NCBI GenBank assembly: GCA_046483505.1
Contig: JAWODB010000223.1
Location: 1-14,056, forward strand
Source of the DNA: BS750m-G62 sp046483505
Lineage (GTDB): Bacteria; Planctomycetota; Phycisphaerae; FEN-1346
Direction of reading: 5' to 3'
Length of the DNA stretch: 14,056 nt
A program made the position numbers and the translations under genes. Shown here piece by piece: positions 7,793-14,056 of this stretch. Each line of letters begins with the position of its first letter. The stretch's first letter is position 1. The notes below the pieces were generated by a model that worked only from the letters and a program-made list of their open reading frames with translations, ran no database searches and was not told the origin of the DNA.

Positions 7793-7821
7793 ATCGTAAG
7801 CCCCGAGCGCGCGTAAAGCAA
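7793..7821 (-). promoter_or_regulatory. Weak possible promoter for the restriction-modification operon
   Basis: Reading the minus strand, TTGCTT (7821-7816) and TACGAT (7798-7793) are separated by 17 bases, with matches of 3/6 and 4/6 to the sigma70 boxes. The expected transcript start would fall near or inside the ATG at 7789, so this promoter would fit the downstream TTG start better. The match is weak. Confidence 0.25.
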
Positions 7822-7864
7822 ATAGGGGGTGCGGCCCGTACGGACGAGAGACCGCCTATTGGCG

Positions 7865-7894
7865 TTGACCGGACACCCCGCCTCGCCTTATAGT
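7865..7894 (+). promoter_or_regulatory. Sigma70-type promoter for the secreted-protein gene
   Basis: TTGACC (7865-7870) and TATAGT (7889-7894) are separated by 18 bases. Each matches the consensus box at five of six positions. It lies 32 bases before the GTG start at 7927, on the correct strand, in the gap between the divergent restriction-modification operon and this gene. It is the best promoter of this type I see in the window. Confidence 0.65.
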
Positions 7895-7926
7895 TCCCCG
7901 ACGGAAATGCCGATGGATGGACCAGT

Positions 7927-9732
7927 GTGGCCCTGAAGCGCCCAAAACCCGCCCGTGTTGCCGCCCTCCTCGCCGTCCTCGCCTCGGCGTGCCTGGCCGG
8001 CCCTGCGCGCGTCCGGGCCGCCCAGGACGAGGCCGGCCCCGACGAGACGGACACCCAGACCGATACGCCCGGCGTCACCGCCCGTTTCGTCCGCAGCGAG
8101 TGGCACAGCCTGTTCCTGGACGGCGAGAAGGTCGGATACACCACCACCAGCCTGTACCGCCTGAGCGACGGGGGGCACCGCCTGAAGTGCAACACCTTCC
8201 TCCGCCGGCGGCGGGGCGACCCGCGCCTCGGCTTCTTCCGCAAGACCACCGCCGACGTCGACGCCCGCTTCCGCCCCCTGGCCGTCACCTGCGAGGTCGG
8301 CAGCGGGACGAGGCATTGGCGGACCGCCGGCCGGCGCGACGGCGGCGTCCTCCGCCTTAGGCGGACCATCGACGGCGAGACCGGCACCGCCGCCGTCCCC
8401 GTCGAGGACGGCATGACCTTCCGATGCTGGGCGGTGCCGGCCACGGTGATGAGCGGAACGAAGACCGGCGCCACGCGGCGGTGGCTGGCCGTCGACGCCT
8501 CGCTCGGGGCCCTCCTGCCGGACCCGATTCACGTGCGGGCCCTCGGGCCGCACACCCTGCCCGCCGCCTCCGACGAGGCCGGGGAACTCCACGGGCGCAT
8601 CTACCTGTCGGCCTGCGGCGTGGAACGGGTGGCCCACCTGGTGGGCGACGACGGCCGGGTCCTTCGCCGCCTCTGGCAGAGCAGCCCGATGGTGGCGGAG
8701 GCGGCGGCGCTGTCGGAGGCGCGGCGGCTGGACCTGGACGAGGAGCCGCCCCCCGCCCTCGCCCTGCCCGGCCTGTCGCATCGCGGGTACCGCAACGAGC
8801 GGATGGGCCTCAGCCTCTACGTGCCGCCCGCCCCGTACGCGCTGCACGTGGTGGAGGAAGCGGGGGCGATCCGGATCACGGACCTGACCGACGAGGCGCA
8901 GGTGGACCTGCGGCCGGTGCTGGGTCCCCCGCCTCCCGCGGCCGCACCCGCCTCCGGCGACGGCGAGGCCCCGCCGCGCCTGGCGGCCCATCCGGTCCAG
9001 AAGGAGTGGGCCGCCCGCTTCGAGGACGTCACGGTCGCGCCGAGCCGGGCCGCCGTCCCGGGCGGGGCCGAGGGCGCCGAGGTCCTCGGCATACGGGGCA
9101 CCGCCCGCCTCGGATGCACGACCTTCCATTACCGGAACCTCCTGTACTGGGGGGCCGGGCTGACGTGGTTCGTCACGATCCGGACGGCCGACCGCCCCGT
9201 CCAGGGCAAGCCGATGCTGTCGGAGAACGTGGTGCGGTCGCTTCGGATTCAGCCGCCGCGAGGCCGGCTGCCGCTCCAGACCATCGGCACGACCGTCCGG
9301 AGCCCGCTGTACGGGTTCCAGGTCCGGCTGCCGAGCCGCCAATGGACCGTGCCGGAGCACACGGGCGGCCTGCCGACGGCGCTGGAGGCGGCGCGGCAGG
9401 ACCAGGCGGCCGTGGCGGTGGTCCGCATGATGGGCCGCGACCGCGACCGCACGCTCGAGACGTTCGTCCGCCGGCAGGCCGGGGAGGCCGCCCGACGCCT
9501 CGGCGTGGCCAAGCCCGAACCGCAACCCGCCATGCTCGGCGGACTGCCGGGCTACGAACTCGTATATGAAGGGGACGGGCTGCTCTCCGGCCGGCGGGCC
9601 GAGTGCACCGCCGTCTACGTCCGCCGGCAGGGACGCGTCATGGCCCTGGTGCTGATGGTCCGCGCCGACGCCGGCGACGCCGTCCGCGACGAGGTGACCG
9701 CGCTCCGCGAGAGCGTCCAATTCCTGCACTGA
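7927..9732 (+). CDS. Secreted protein of unknown function, about 601 residues
   Basis: The N-terminus (MALKRPKPARVAALLAVLA) is a basic and hydrophobic signal peptide, with a likely signal peptidase I site after ARVRA. Three regions follow. Residues about 59-215 begin W-H-S-L-F-L-D-G-E-K-V-G-Y and resemble the domain that often precedes a transglutaminase core in planctomycete proteins, but I see no Cys-His-Asp transglutaminase core after it. Residues about 287-440 (YRNERMGLSLYVPP) and about 459-601 (SPLYGFQVRLP and onward) look like two beta-rich PsbP/DUF1795-like domains that end in helical and strand segments. The start is GTG; ATGs just upstream are out of frame, and GGATGG at 7915-7920 can serve as a weak ribosome site. 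The promoter at 7865-7894 drives it. The domain comparisons are from recollection of family patterns; the function is unknown. Confidence 0.8.
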   Translation: MALKRPKPARVAALLAVLASACLAGPARVRAAQDEAGPDETDTQTDTPGVTARFVRSEWHSLFLDGEKVGYTTTSLYRLSDGGHRLKCNTFLRRRRGDPRLGFFRKTTADVDARFRPLAVTCEVGSGTRHWRTAGRRDGGVLRLRRTIDGETGTAAVPVEDGMTFRCWAVPATVMSGTKTGATRRWLAVDASLGALLPDPIHVRALGPHTLPAASDEAGELHGRIYLSACGVERVAHLVGDDGRVLRRLWQSSPMVAEAAALSEARRLDLDEEPPPALALPGLSHRGYRNERMGLSLYVPPAPYALHVVEEAGAIRITDLTDEAQVDLRPVLGPPPPAAAPASGDGEAPPRLAAHPVQKEWAARFEDVTVAPSRAAVPGGAEGAEVLGIRGTARLGCTTFHYRNLLYWGAGLTWFVTIRTADRPVQGKPMLSENVVRSLRIQPPRGRLPLQTIGTTVRSPLYGFQVRLPSRQWTVPEHTGGLPTALEAARQDQAAVAVVRMMGRDRDRTLETFVRRQAGEAARRLGVAKPEPQPAMLGGLPGYELVYEGDGLLSGRRAECTAVYVRRQGRVMALVLMVRADAGDAVRDEVTALRESVQFLH

Positions 9733-9791
9733 TGGATTACGAGTGCCTGGCGCATCGGATGGCGCCGGCTCCGGTCGGGACCTGTGCAGGT

Positions 9792-9822
9792 CAATGCCCA
9801 ATGTCCAACGACCAATGTCCAA
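9792..9822. repeat. Short AATGTCC-type intergenic repeat
   Basis: The 116-base gap 9733-9848 contains two direct copies of ccaatgtccaa (9798-9808 and 9812-9822), next to a small palindrome gacct/aggtc at 9779-9792. The 11-mer aatgcccaatg at 9793-9803 also occurs in the repeat at 745-755. This points to a dispersed, non-coding repeat family. No promoter is obvious here, so the next gene may be read from the upstream promoter. Confidence 0.5.
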
Positions 9823-9848
9823 GCCCGCTGCCGCGGAATGGAAAACGC

Positions 9849-11081
9849 ATGTCAAAGGGAATGGTCATATCGGCATGCGCCCTCTTCTGGGCGCTCACGT
9901 GGCTGCCGGCCTGCGCCGCGCTCGGGGGGGCGGCTTCCGCCGCTTCGCCCGGCGAGGCCGAAGGCGTCGCGTTCCTCCCCCTGACGGTGACGAGCGAGGA
10001 GGAGGGCCTCGGCAAGAAGGTCCATGACATGCTGCGGGCGAAGGCGAAGCGCCTGGGGGCGGTCGTCTACGACCCGCACAGCGTCCGGGACGTCCTGGCC
10101 GGCCGGACCGTCTCGCTTCGGACGCCGCCGGCCGACCTGGCGCGCCTCGCCCGCGAGGCGTTCCGGGCCGACGTGGCGGTCGTCGGGCACGTGGCCGGCC
10201 GCGAGCCGTATACCGTCGACCTCCTCGCCGTCTACGCCGACGCGCCGGGGCCGCCGGGCGTCTTCCGCCGGACGTACCGGGCGGCGAACCATCACGAGAT
10301 TCCGGTCGAGATGGCCAGGGCCGTGTACGACATCCTCGGCCTGCCGCATCCGAACGACCCGCTGCGGATGCTGCGCCAGGACCCGGAGATCGCCCGCCGA
10401 TGGGCGTCGGCGCCGAACCTCGTTGCGAACCCCGGCTTCGAGCAGGCCGACTCAGGCGGCAGCGGCCCCGCCCACTGGCAGAAAGTGGAGCCGCAGATGG
10501 CCTGGACCGCCAACCCGGACGGCCCCGGCAAGGTCCTGAGATATGAGATGGACACGGAGACGGCCGCCACGTACGGCCTCGACTTCTACAGCGACTGGAT
10601 TCCCATCCAGGCCGGCGCCACGTACCGCTTCGCGTGCCGGTACAAGACGCTCGGCCCGACGCCGAAGATCTTCCTGAAGGGGTACCACGCGTTCCCCGCC
10701 CGGAACGGATACCCCGCCCAGCGGCGGGAGACGTATCGCCGGCAGGTCCATCCGAAGGGCGCCCGTGGCGAGTGGCATACGGTGACGGCGGACTTCATCC
10801 CGTCGGCCACCCGGCCCGAGCACACGCCGACGTTCCTGAAGGTGGACCTCTACGCCTACTGGCCGGCCGGCGTCATCTACTGGGACGACGTGGTGCTGAA
10901 GAAAGTCCGCGACGCCCCGCCGTCGAATGCCGAACCATCCGCCGGTGCGGCGATGACGCAGGTGCCACGGTTTGCGTGTCAAACCGTGCTTCACGTGTGG
11001 CCCGGCCGGTCTTGCCCGGCCGGGAGAGCACCGATTGAGAAGCAATCGGTGACACCCGGCGCAGCGAGGGCCGCGCCATGA
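9849..11081 (+). CDS. Probable lipoprotein with TolB-N-like and carbohydrate-binding-module-like domains
   Basis: This 410-residue protein begins with a hydrophobic signal segment ending in LPAC (Cys22), a plausible but not ideal lipobox. Residues about 38-175 (VAFLPLTVTSEEEGLGKKV, then VVYDPHSVRDVLAG, then ADVAVVGHVAG) follow the pattern of TolB-N-terminal-like or GNA1162-like periplasmic domains. Residues about 190-353 start NLVANPGFEQA and end VIYWDDVVLKKV, with HWQKVEP and GEWHTVTADF between. This is the typical jelly-roll pattern of CBM4/9-like carbohydrate-binding modules. The last 38 residues or so (from about 373) are encoded by a block of palindromic repeats and resemble no protein domain, so they are probably an insertion-derived tail. 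The stop overlaps the ATG of the endonuclease V gene by four bases (ATGA). The start at 9849 is chosen because upstream in-frame codons fall in a repeat; 9861 is an alternative. Confidence 0.75.
   Translation: MSKGMVISACALFWALTWLPACAALGGAASAASPGEAEGVAFLPLTVTSEEEGLGKKVHDMLRAKAKRLGAVVYDPHSVRDVLAGRTVSLRTPPADLARLAREAFRADVAVVGHVAGREPYTVDLLAVYADAPGPPGVFRRTYRAANHHEIPVEMARAVYDILGLPHPNDPLRMLRQDPEIARRWASAPNLVANPGFEQADSGGSGPAHWQKVEPQMAWTANPDGPGKVLRYEMDTETAATYGLDFYSDWIPIQAGATYRFACRYKTLGPTPKIFLKGYHAFPARNGYPAQRRETYRRQVHPKGARGEWHTVTADFIPSATRPEHTPTFLKVDLYAYWPAGVIYWDDVVLKKVRDAPPSNAEPSAGAAMTQVPRFACQTVLHVWPGRSCPAGRAPIEKQSVTPGAARAAP
10966..11051. repeat. Triple-hairpin repeat element inside the 3' end of the lipoprotein gene
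   Basis: Three hairpins follow one another. In the first, cacggtttg (10966-10974) pairs with caaaccgtg (10980-10988). In the second, cccggccgg (11001-11009) pairs with ccggccggg (11016-11024) around tcttgc. In the third, caccgattg (11029-11037) pairs with caatcggtg (11043-11051) around agaag. The middle palindrome recurs twice at 12836-12991 in the opposite orientation, as judged by its loop. The element is translated as part of the upstream protein. Confidence 0.8.
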
Positions 11082-11773
11082 AGGTCCGCCGCCTCCATCC
11101 GTGGACGCTGGAGTACCACGAGGCGGTGGCGGTCCAGGAGCGCCTGGCGGCCGAGGTCCAGGAGGGACCGCCGCTGGAGTCGGCCGAGACGATCGCCGCG
11201 GCGGACGTGTCGGGCGGCCGGCGGGGCGAGTGGATCGCCGCCGCCGTCGTCCTCTGCGACGCCGAGACCCTGGAACCCGCCGAAACCCGCCGGGCCGGCA
11301 TGACCGCCGCCTGGCCGTACGTGCCCGGGTGCCTGAGTTTCCGGGAAATCCCGGTCGTCCTGGAGGCGTTTAAACAGTTGAAGCGGCGGCCGGACGTGGT
11401 CCTGTGCGACGGCCAGGGCCGGGCCCATCCGCGGCGGCTGGGCCTGGCGAGCCACCTGGGCCTGGCCCTGGAGGTCCCGACCATCGGCTGCGCCAAGAGC
11501 CGCCTCTGCGGCGAGGTCCGACGCGAGGTCGGGACGGCGCGCGGCAGCCGGGCGGCCCTGTACGACGGCGGCGAGCGGATCGGCACGGTTCTGCGGACCC
11601 GGACGGGCGTCAAGCCCGTCTATGTCTCCGTCGGGCACCGGATCGACCTGGCGAGCGCCGAGCGGTGGGTCCTGGCCACCGCCACCCGCTTCCGGCTGCC
11701 GGAACCCTCGCGGAGGGCGCACCGGGTCGTGACGGCGTACAAGAAGGAGCACGCCGAGGGCGGCGAGACGTAG
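11078..11773 (+). CDS. nfi: Endonuclease V (deoxyinosine 3' endonuclease)
   Basis: This 231-residue protein matches endonuclease V over its full length. The family cleaves DNA one phosphodiester 3' to deoxyinosine and related deaminated bases, in a Mg2+-dependent way, starting repair in the cytoplasm. Family hallmarks are all visible: ADVSGG with Asp43, the wedge PYVPG (80-84), LSFREIP with Glu90, LCDGQGRAHPRRLGLASHLG with Asp111, TIGCAKSRLCG (135-145), VKPVYVSVGHRI (178-189) and LPEPSRRAH with His215. These correspond to E. coli Asp35, Glu89, Asp110 and His214. Its ATG overlaps the stop of the preceding gene, and GAGGG (11066-11070) lies seven bases upstream, so translation may be coupled to the lipoprotein gene. 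The genes have no evident functional link. The C-terminus runs slightly past the conserved region with a charged tail. Confidence 0.96.
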   Translation: MKVRRLHPWTLEYHEAVAVQERLAAEVQEGPPLESAETIAAADVSGGRRGEWIAAAVVLCDAETLEPAETRRAGMTAAWPYVPGCLSFREIPVVLEAFKQLKRRPDVVLCDGQGRAHPRRLGLASHLGLALEVPTIGCAKSRLCGEVRREVGTARGSRAALYDGGERIGTVLRTRTGVKPVYVSVGHRIDLASAERWVLATATRFRLPEPSRRAHRVVTAYKKEHAEGGET

Positions 11774-11806
11774 CCGGAGGTGCCGGCCGAAGAGAAGAGC
11801 CGTTCC

Positions 11807-11885
11807 GCGCGGTGGGTCTCCGTACCCACCGCGCCCGAATGGGCGATTTCGCGTCTGCGCGGCGGGTGCAGAGACCCGCCGCGCA
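11807..11885. repeat. Pair of inverted 28-base hairpins (REP/BIME-like)
   Basis: The gap between the endonuclease V and HAD genes holds two perfect hairpins. At 11807-11834, arm gcgcggtgggt pairs with acccaccgcgc around ctccgt. At 11857-11884, arm gcgcggcgggt pairs with acccgccgcgc around gcagag, with one extra T-A pair outside. The second unit is nearly the reverse complement of the first, including the loop. Their one arm difference is compensated on the other strand of the stem. They are spaced 22 bases apart. No T-run follows, so a simple terminator role is unlikely. Confidence 0.85.
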
Positions 11886-11924
11886 CGAAGTACCGCCGTC
11901 GTCCCGGGAAGGAGCACGCGCGGC

Positions 11925-12653
11925 GTGGCGATGCGTAGCAAACCGCGAAGCCGGACGCTCCAGGGCGTCCGCGCCGTCTTCTTCGACGTCGGCGGTACGC
12001 TCATCTACAGCGACCTGGGGCACCTGGACCTGCTGCATCAGGCCCTGCTGGTCATCGGGTACCGCGTCACGCGCGACGAGGTGATGGAGGCGAACGACCT
12101 GGCGCGGCGGGCGGTGGCCCGCAGCCGCCGACGCCATCCCGCCCGCATGAACACCCACGCCGCCAGTCGCATGTGGCTGGAGCACCTGGCCTCGGCCCTC
12201 GACCTGGACCTCGCGAGCCAGGTCCTGGAACGCGAACTGGCCCGGGCCATCCGGATGGTCGAGACCCGCAGCCCGGAGACGCTGGACCCGGACGCCCACG
12301 ACCTGCTGGGCGACCTCCAGGACCGCGAGTTCCGCCTGGGCGTCATCAGCAACTGGGGCGAGGACCTGCCCGAGTACCTCGCCAGTTTCGGCCTGGCCGG
12401 GTACTTCGAGGTCATCATCGCCAGCGAGGCCGTCGGCACCGCCAAGCCGCACCGCGAGATCTTCCTGCGGGGCCTCTCGGCCCTGGGCGTCCATCCCCGC
12501 GAGGCCGTCCACGTCGGCGACGATTACTGGGCCGACGTCGTCGGGGCACGAAACATCGGCATCCAGGCGGTGCTCATCGACCGCGACGGCGAGGACCCTC
12601 ACGCCGACTGCATCACCCTCGACCGCCTGGGCGACCTGGCGGCGATGGTGTGA
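11925..12653 (+). CDS. HAD-superfamily hydrolase
   Basis: This 242-residue protein has all four HAD motifs in order: motif I FFDVGGTL with the nucleophile Asp21, motif II ISNWG with Ser142, motif III Lys174 in AKPHREIF, and motif IV GDDYWAD (Asp199, Asp200 and Asp204). An alpha-helical cap of the C1 type lies between motifs I and II. The residue two after the nucleophile is Gly23; phosphatases of this superfamily usually have a second Asp there as general acid, while dehalogenases and some uncharacterised members do not. The substrate is therefore open, and a phosphatase name should not be assumed. GGGAAGGAG (11906-11914) favours the GTG at 11925; an in-frame ATG at 11931 is the alternative. 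Two hairpin repeats separate it from the endonuclease V gene, so co-transcription is uncertain. Confidence 0.9.
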   Translation: MAMRSKPRSRTLQGVRAVFFDVGGTLIYSDLGHLDLLHQALLVIGYRVTRDEVMEANDLARRAVARSRRRHPARMNTHAASRMWLEHLASALDLDLASQVLERELARAIRMVETRSPETLDPDAHDLLGDLQDREFRLGVISNWGEDLPEYLASFGLAGYFEVIIASEAVGTAKPHREIFLRGLSALGVHPREAVHVGDDYWADVVGARNIGIQAVLIDRDGEDPHADCITLDRLGDLAAMV

Positions 12654-12835
12654 GGCCTCGAACGGCAAACGGCGAGCCTCACGCAAAGGCGCCAAGCCGA
12701 AAAGACGGCAACAACAGCGAAAAGCAGGTCAACGGCGAACAGTAACGGCGAAGGCCGCGCCACGAGCGTCGGGGCGGCATCGAGGGGGGCGGCAACGCCC
12801 GTGTTCGCCGGCCCGCTTGCGGGCCGCGCGCCGCG

Positions 12836-12991
12836 CCCGGCCGGACAAGACCGGCCGGGCTACACAGGGTGGGTGGCACGCTTTCGCGCTTCTGCGAAAG
12901 CGTGTGTCACCGGCGCCGGAAGCGCCTGCTTTCGCAAAGGCACGAAAGCATGGCACCCGGCCCATCTCCCGGCCGGACAAGACCGGCCGGG
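12836..12991. repeat. Two copies of a 24-base palindrome flanking two variable-stem hairpins
   Basis: At 12836-12859 and 12968-12991, arms cccggccgg and ccggccggg enclose the loop acaaga; both copies are identical. Between them, cacgctttcgc (12877-12887) pairs with gcgaaagcgtg (12894-12904) around gcttct. A second hairpin pairs tgctttcg (12927-12934) with cgaaagca (12943-12950). The same palindrome, reversed and with one loop change, lies at 11001-11024 with its own flanking hairpins. Confidence 0.8.
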
Positions 12992-13036
12992 GCACACACC
13001 GGACAAATGACAACGGACGAAGGACAAACGCACGGC

Positions 13037-13079
13037 GAGATTCCTCGACTCGGGCCTTCGGCCCTCGCTCGAGATGACA
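13037..13079. repeat. CTCGA-type palindromic intergenic element
   Basis: The segment reads gagattcctcgactc, then a gggcc/ggccc stem (13052-13056 with 13060-13064) around ttc, then tcgctcgagatgaca. The flanking ctcga and tcgag can extend the pairing with mismatches. It looks like a short dispersed intergenic repeat; only one copy is in the window. Confidence 0.4.
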
Positions 13080-13131
13080 TCGCGGACCTATGCATGGCCC
13101 GACCGCCCACCGAAGCCGCCCGCCCAGACCC

Positions 13132-13162
13132 TTGACACGCCCACCGCGTTTTCGTTAACTAT
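13132..13162 (+). promoter_or_regulatory. Promoter for the ABC transporter gene
   Basis: A perfect TTGACA (13132-13137) is followed after 17-18 bases by the AT-rich TTAACTAT (13155-13162), which is a poorer fit to the -10 consensus. It lies about 50 bases before the ribosome site of the ABC gene, in a gap otherwise filled with repeats. Confidence 0.55.
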
Positions 13163-13193
13163 GGGTTTCGACAGGCGCACCACACGGCACCAC

Positions 13194-13200
13194 AGGAGGG
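13194..13200 (+). promoter_or_regulatory. Strong ribosome binding site for the ABC ATPase
   Basis: AGGAGGG at 13194-13200 is eight bases upstream of the GTG at 13209. The next in-frame ATG, at 13218, would be too far away, so GTG is the better start. Confidence 0.75.
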
Positions 13201-13208
13201 CACGAACC

Positions 13209-14056
13209 GTGTCTGCCATGATCGAAGTCGACGACCTCACGAAGTGGTACGGCCGCACGCTCGCCCTGGACCAGGCCTCGTTCACCGTCGAGGAAGGCCG
13301 CATCGTCGGATTCCTCGGCCCGAACGGGGCGGGCAAGTCCACGACGCTGCGGATCCTGACGGGCTTCATGCCGCCGACGAGCGGCCGGGCCCGCGTCGCC
13401 GGCCGCGACGTCCTCACCGAGGGTCTGGCCGTCCGCCGCTCCATCGGCTACATGCCGGAGAACGTCCCGCTGTACCCGGAGATGCGGGTGGACGAGTACC
13501 TGGCGTTCCGGGCGGGGCTGAAGGAGGTGCCGGGCGGCAAGCGCCGCGCCGCCGTCGACCGCGTCGTCGAGCGGTGCTGGCTGACGGACATGCGCCGCCG
13601 GCTCATCGGGCAACTCTCGAAGGGGTTCCGCCAGCGGGTGGGCCTGGCCGAGGCGCTCATCGGCGACCCGCCCGTGCTGATCCTCGACGAGCCGACGATC
13701 GGCCTGGACCCGGCCCAGATCCAGGCGGTGCGGGAACTGATCCGGTCGCTCGGCAAGAAGCACACGGTGCTCCTCTCGAGCCACATCCTGCCGGAGGTCG
13801 AGAAGACGTGCTCGCACCTGGTCATCATCGCCCAGGGCCGCATCGCCGCCGCCGGCAGCGTGGAGGAACTCAAGGAAGGCCTGGCGGAGTCGAAGCGGAT
13901 CGTCCTGGAGGTCCATCCGGGCGAGGGCGGCGAGGGGCCGGCCGAGGTCGCCCGGGCCCTCGGGCAGGTGGGCGGCGCCGGCCGCGTGACCCACGAGACG
14001 TTGGGCGGGGGGTGGCTCCACCTGGCCGTCCAGCCCGCCGGCGAGGCCGACCCGCG
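13209..14056 (+). CDS. ABC transporter ATP-binding protein, GldA-like, 3' end outside window
   Basis: The first 282 codons are present and the frame is open at the window end. The nucleotide-binding domain is complete: Walker A GPNGAGKST (residues 37-45), signature LSKGFRQRV (136-144), Walker B VLILDEPT (156-163), D-loop GLDP (165-168) and H-loop His192 in LLSSHIL. The Q-loop position reads IGYMPENVPLYP, with Glu84 in place of the usual Gln, as is common in GldA/ABC-2 ATPases. After about residue 215 a C-terminal regulatory-type extension begins. It should power an inner-membrane ABC-2 exporter whose permease would be expected downstream; in planctomycetes such genes often precede GldG-like membrane proteins. 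The substrate cannot be inferred. Start GTG is fixed by the strong ribosome site, and the gene has its own promoter-like sequence upstream. Confidence 0.93.
   Translation, partial: MSAMIEVDDLTKWYGRTLALDQASFTVEEGRIVGFLGPNGAGKSTTLRILTGFMPPTSGRARVAGRDVLTEGLAVRRSIGYMPENVPLYPEMRVDEYLAFRAGLKEVPGGKRRAAVDRVVERCWLTDMRRRLIGQLSKGFRQRVGLAEALIGDPPVLILDEPTIGLDPAQIQAVRELIRSLGKKHTVLLSSHILPEVEKTCSHLVIIAQGRIAAAGSVEELKEGLAESKRIVLEVHPGEGGEGPAEVARALGQVGGAGRVTHETLGGGWLHLAVQPAGEADP

Larger units (their letters stand above)
12654..13131. other. Repeat-rich non-coding region, no gene seen
   Basis: Together with the promoter region that follows it, this forms a gap of about 555 bases. It starts with short aacggc(g/a)aa-like units and a cctcacgcaaaggcgcc stretch (about 12660-12760). 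Next come a ggcccg/cgggcc palindrome with a CTTG loop (12810-12825), two 24-base palindromes with variable hairpins between them (12836-12991), an acaa/ggac-rich stretch (13001-13030), and a cctcgactcg...ctcgagatgac element (13037-13079). Reading frames across it translate only the repeats and lack domain character. I see no tRNA or recognisable structured RNA. Confidence 0.7.

Noticed and set aside
5603..7816. A plus-strand open frame of about 737 codons across the restriction-modification genes
   Set aside because: The minus-strand frames there carry the methyltransferase and nuclease motifs; the plus-strand product shows none and spans both genes.
11807..11885. Intrinsic terminators after the endonuclease V gene
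   Set aside because: The stems are strong but no T-run follows either one, and the inverted, covarying pair fits a repeat element better. A terminator side effect is not excluded.
12836..12991. Possible CRISPR array
   Set aside because: Only two identical palindromes are present, 132 bases apart start to start, with hairpins rather than unique spacers between them, and no cas genes are near.
12729..13135. Several short overlapping frames in the gap before the ABC gene
   Set aside because: They only translate the palindromic repeats (recurring AGQDRPG or PAGLVRPG strings) and have no ribosome site or domain.

Overview
The window is very GC-rich, with strong G/C bias at third codon positions, and most genes lie on the + strand. 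The layout suggests a Planctomycetota bacterium, perhaps Phycisphaerae-like: large envelope proteins of unusual architecture, squalene-cyclase-like toroid domains, a GldA-type ABC ATPase, and gene gaps full of short palindromic repeats. This assignment is inference; no rRNA or other taxonomic marker is present.

Region 1 (1-5371) is an envelope energy-transduction cluster. It holds the 3' end of an ExbB/TolQ/MotA-type proton-channel gene, a complete exbD/tolR-type gene, and a 1500-residue membrane protein. The large protein has an N-terminal anchor, a PD40-type beta-propeller, two further membrane segments (the third with a TonB-like S-x-x-x-H motif), a roughly 700-residue Pro/Ala/Glu-rich stalk with an exact 205-residue tandem duplication, and a C-terminal alpha/alpha-toroid. 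I read it as a possible TonB-like partner of the ExbB/ExbD channel, with the toroid where TonB would carry its own C-terminal domain. This is the most novel candidate system here.

Region 2 (5405-7789, minus strand) is a compact restriction-modification pair: a beta-order SPPY DNA methyltransferase whose stop codon abuts the GTG start of a putative endonuclease with a NucS-like PD-(D/E)XK C-terminus. Its GC content is visibly lower than its surroundings, which suggests acquisition.

Region 3 (7865-12653, plus strand) starts with a good sigma70-type promoter. It encodes a secreted protein of unknown function, a probable lipoprotein with a TolB-N-like domain and a carbohydrate-binding-module-like domain, endonuclease V (overlapping the lipoprotein gene by 4 bases), and a HAD-family hydrolase. 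Tandem hairpin repeats lie at the 3' end of the lipoprotein gene and between the endonuclease V and HAD genes.

Region 4 (12654-13208) is a repeat-rich non-coding gap of about 555 bases, ending in a TTGACA promoter and a strong ribosome binding site. These lead into region 5 (13209 to the window end), a GldA-like ABC transporter ATPase whose gene runs off the window.
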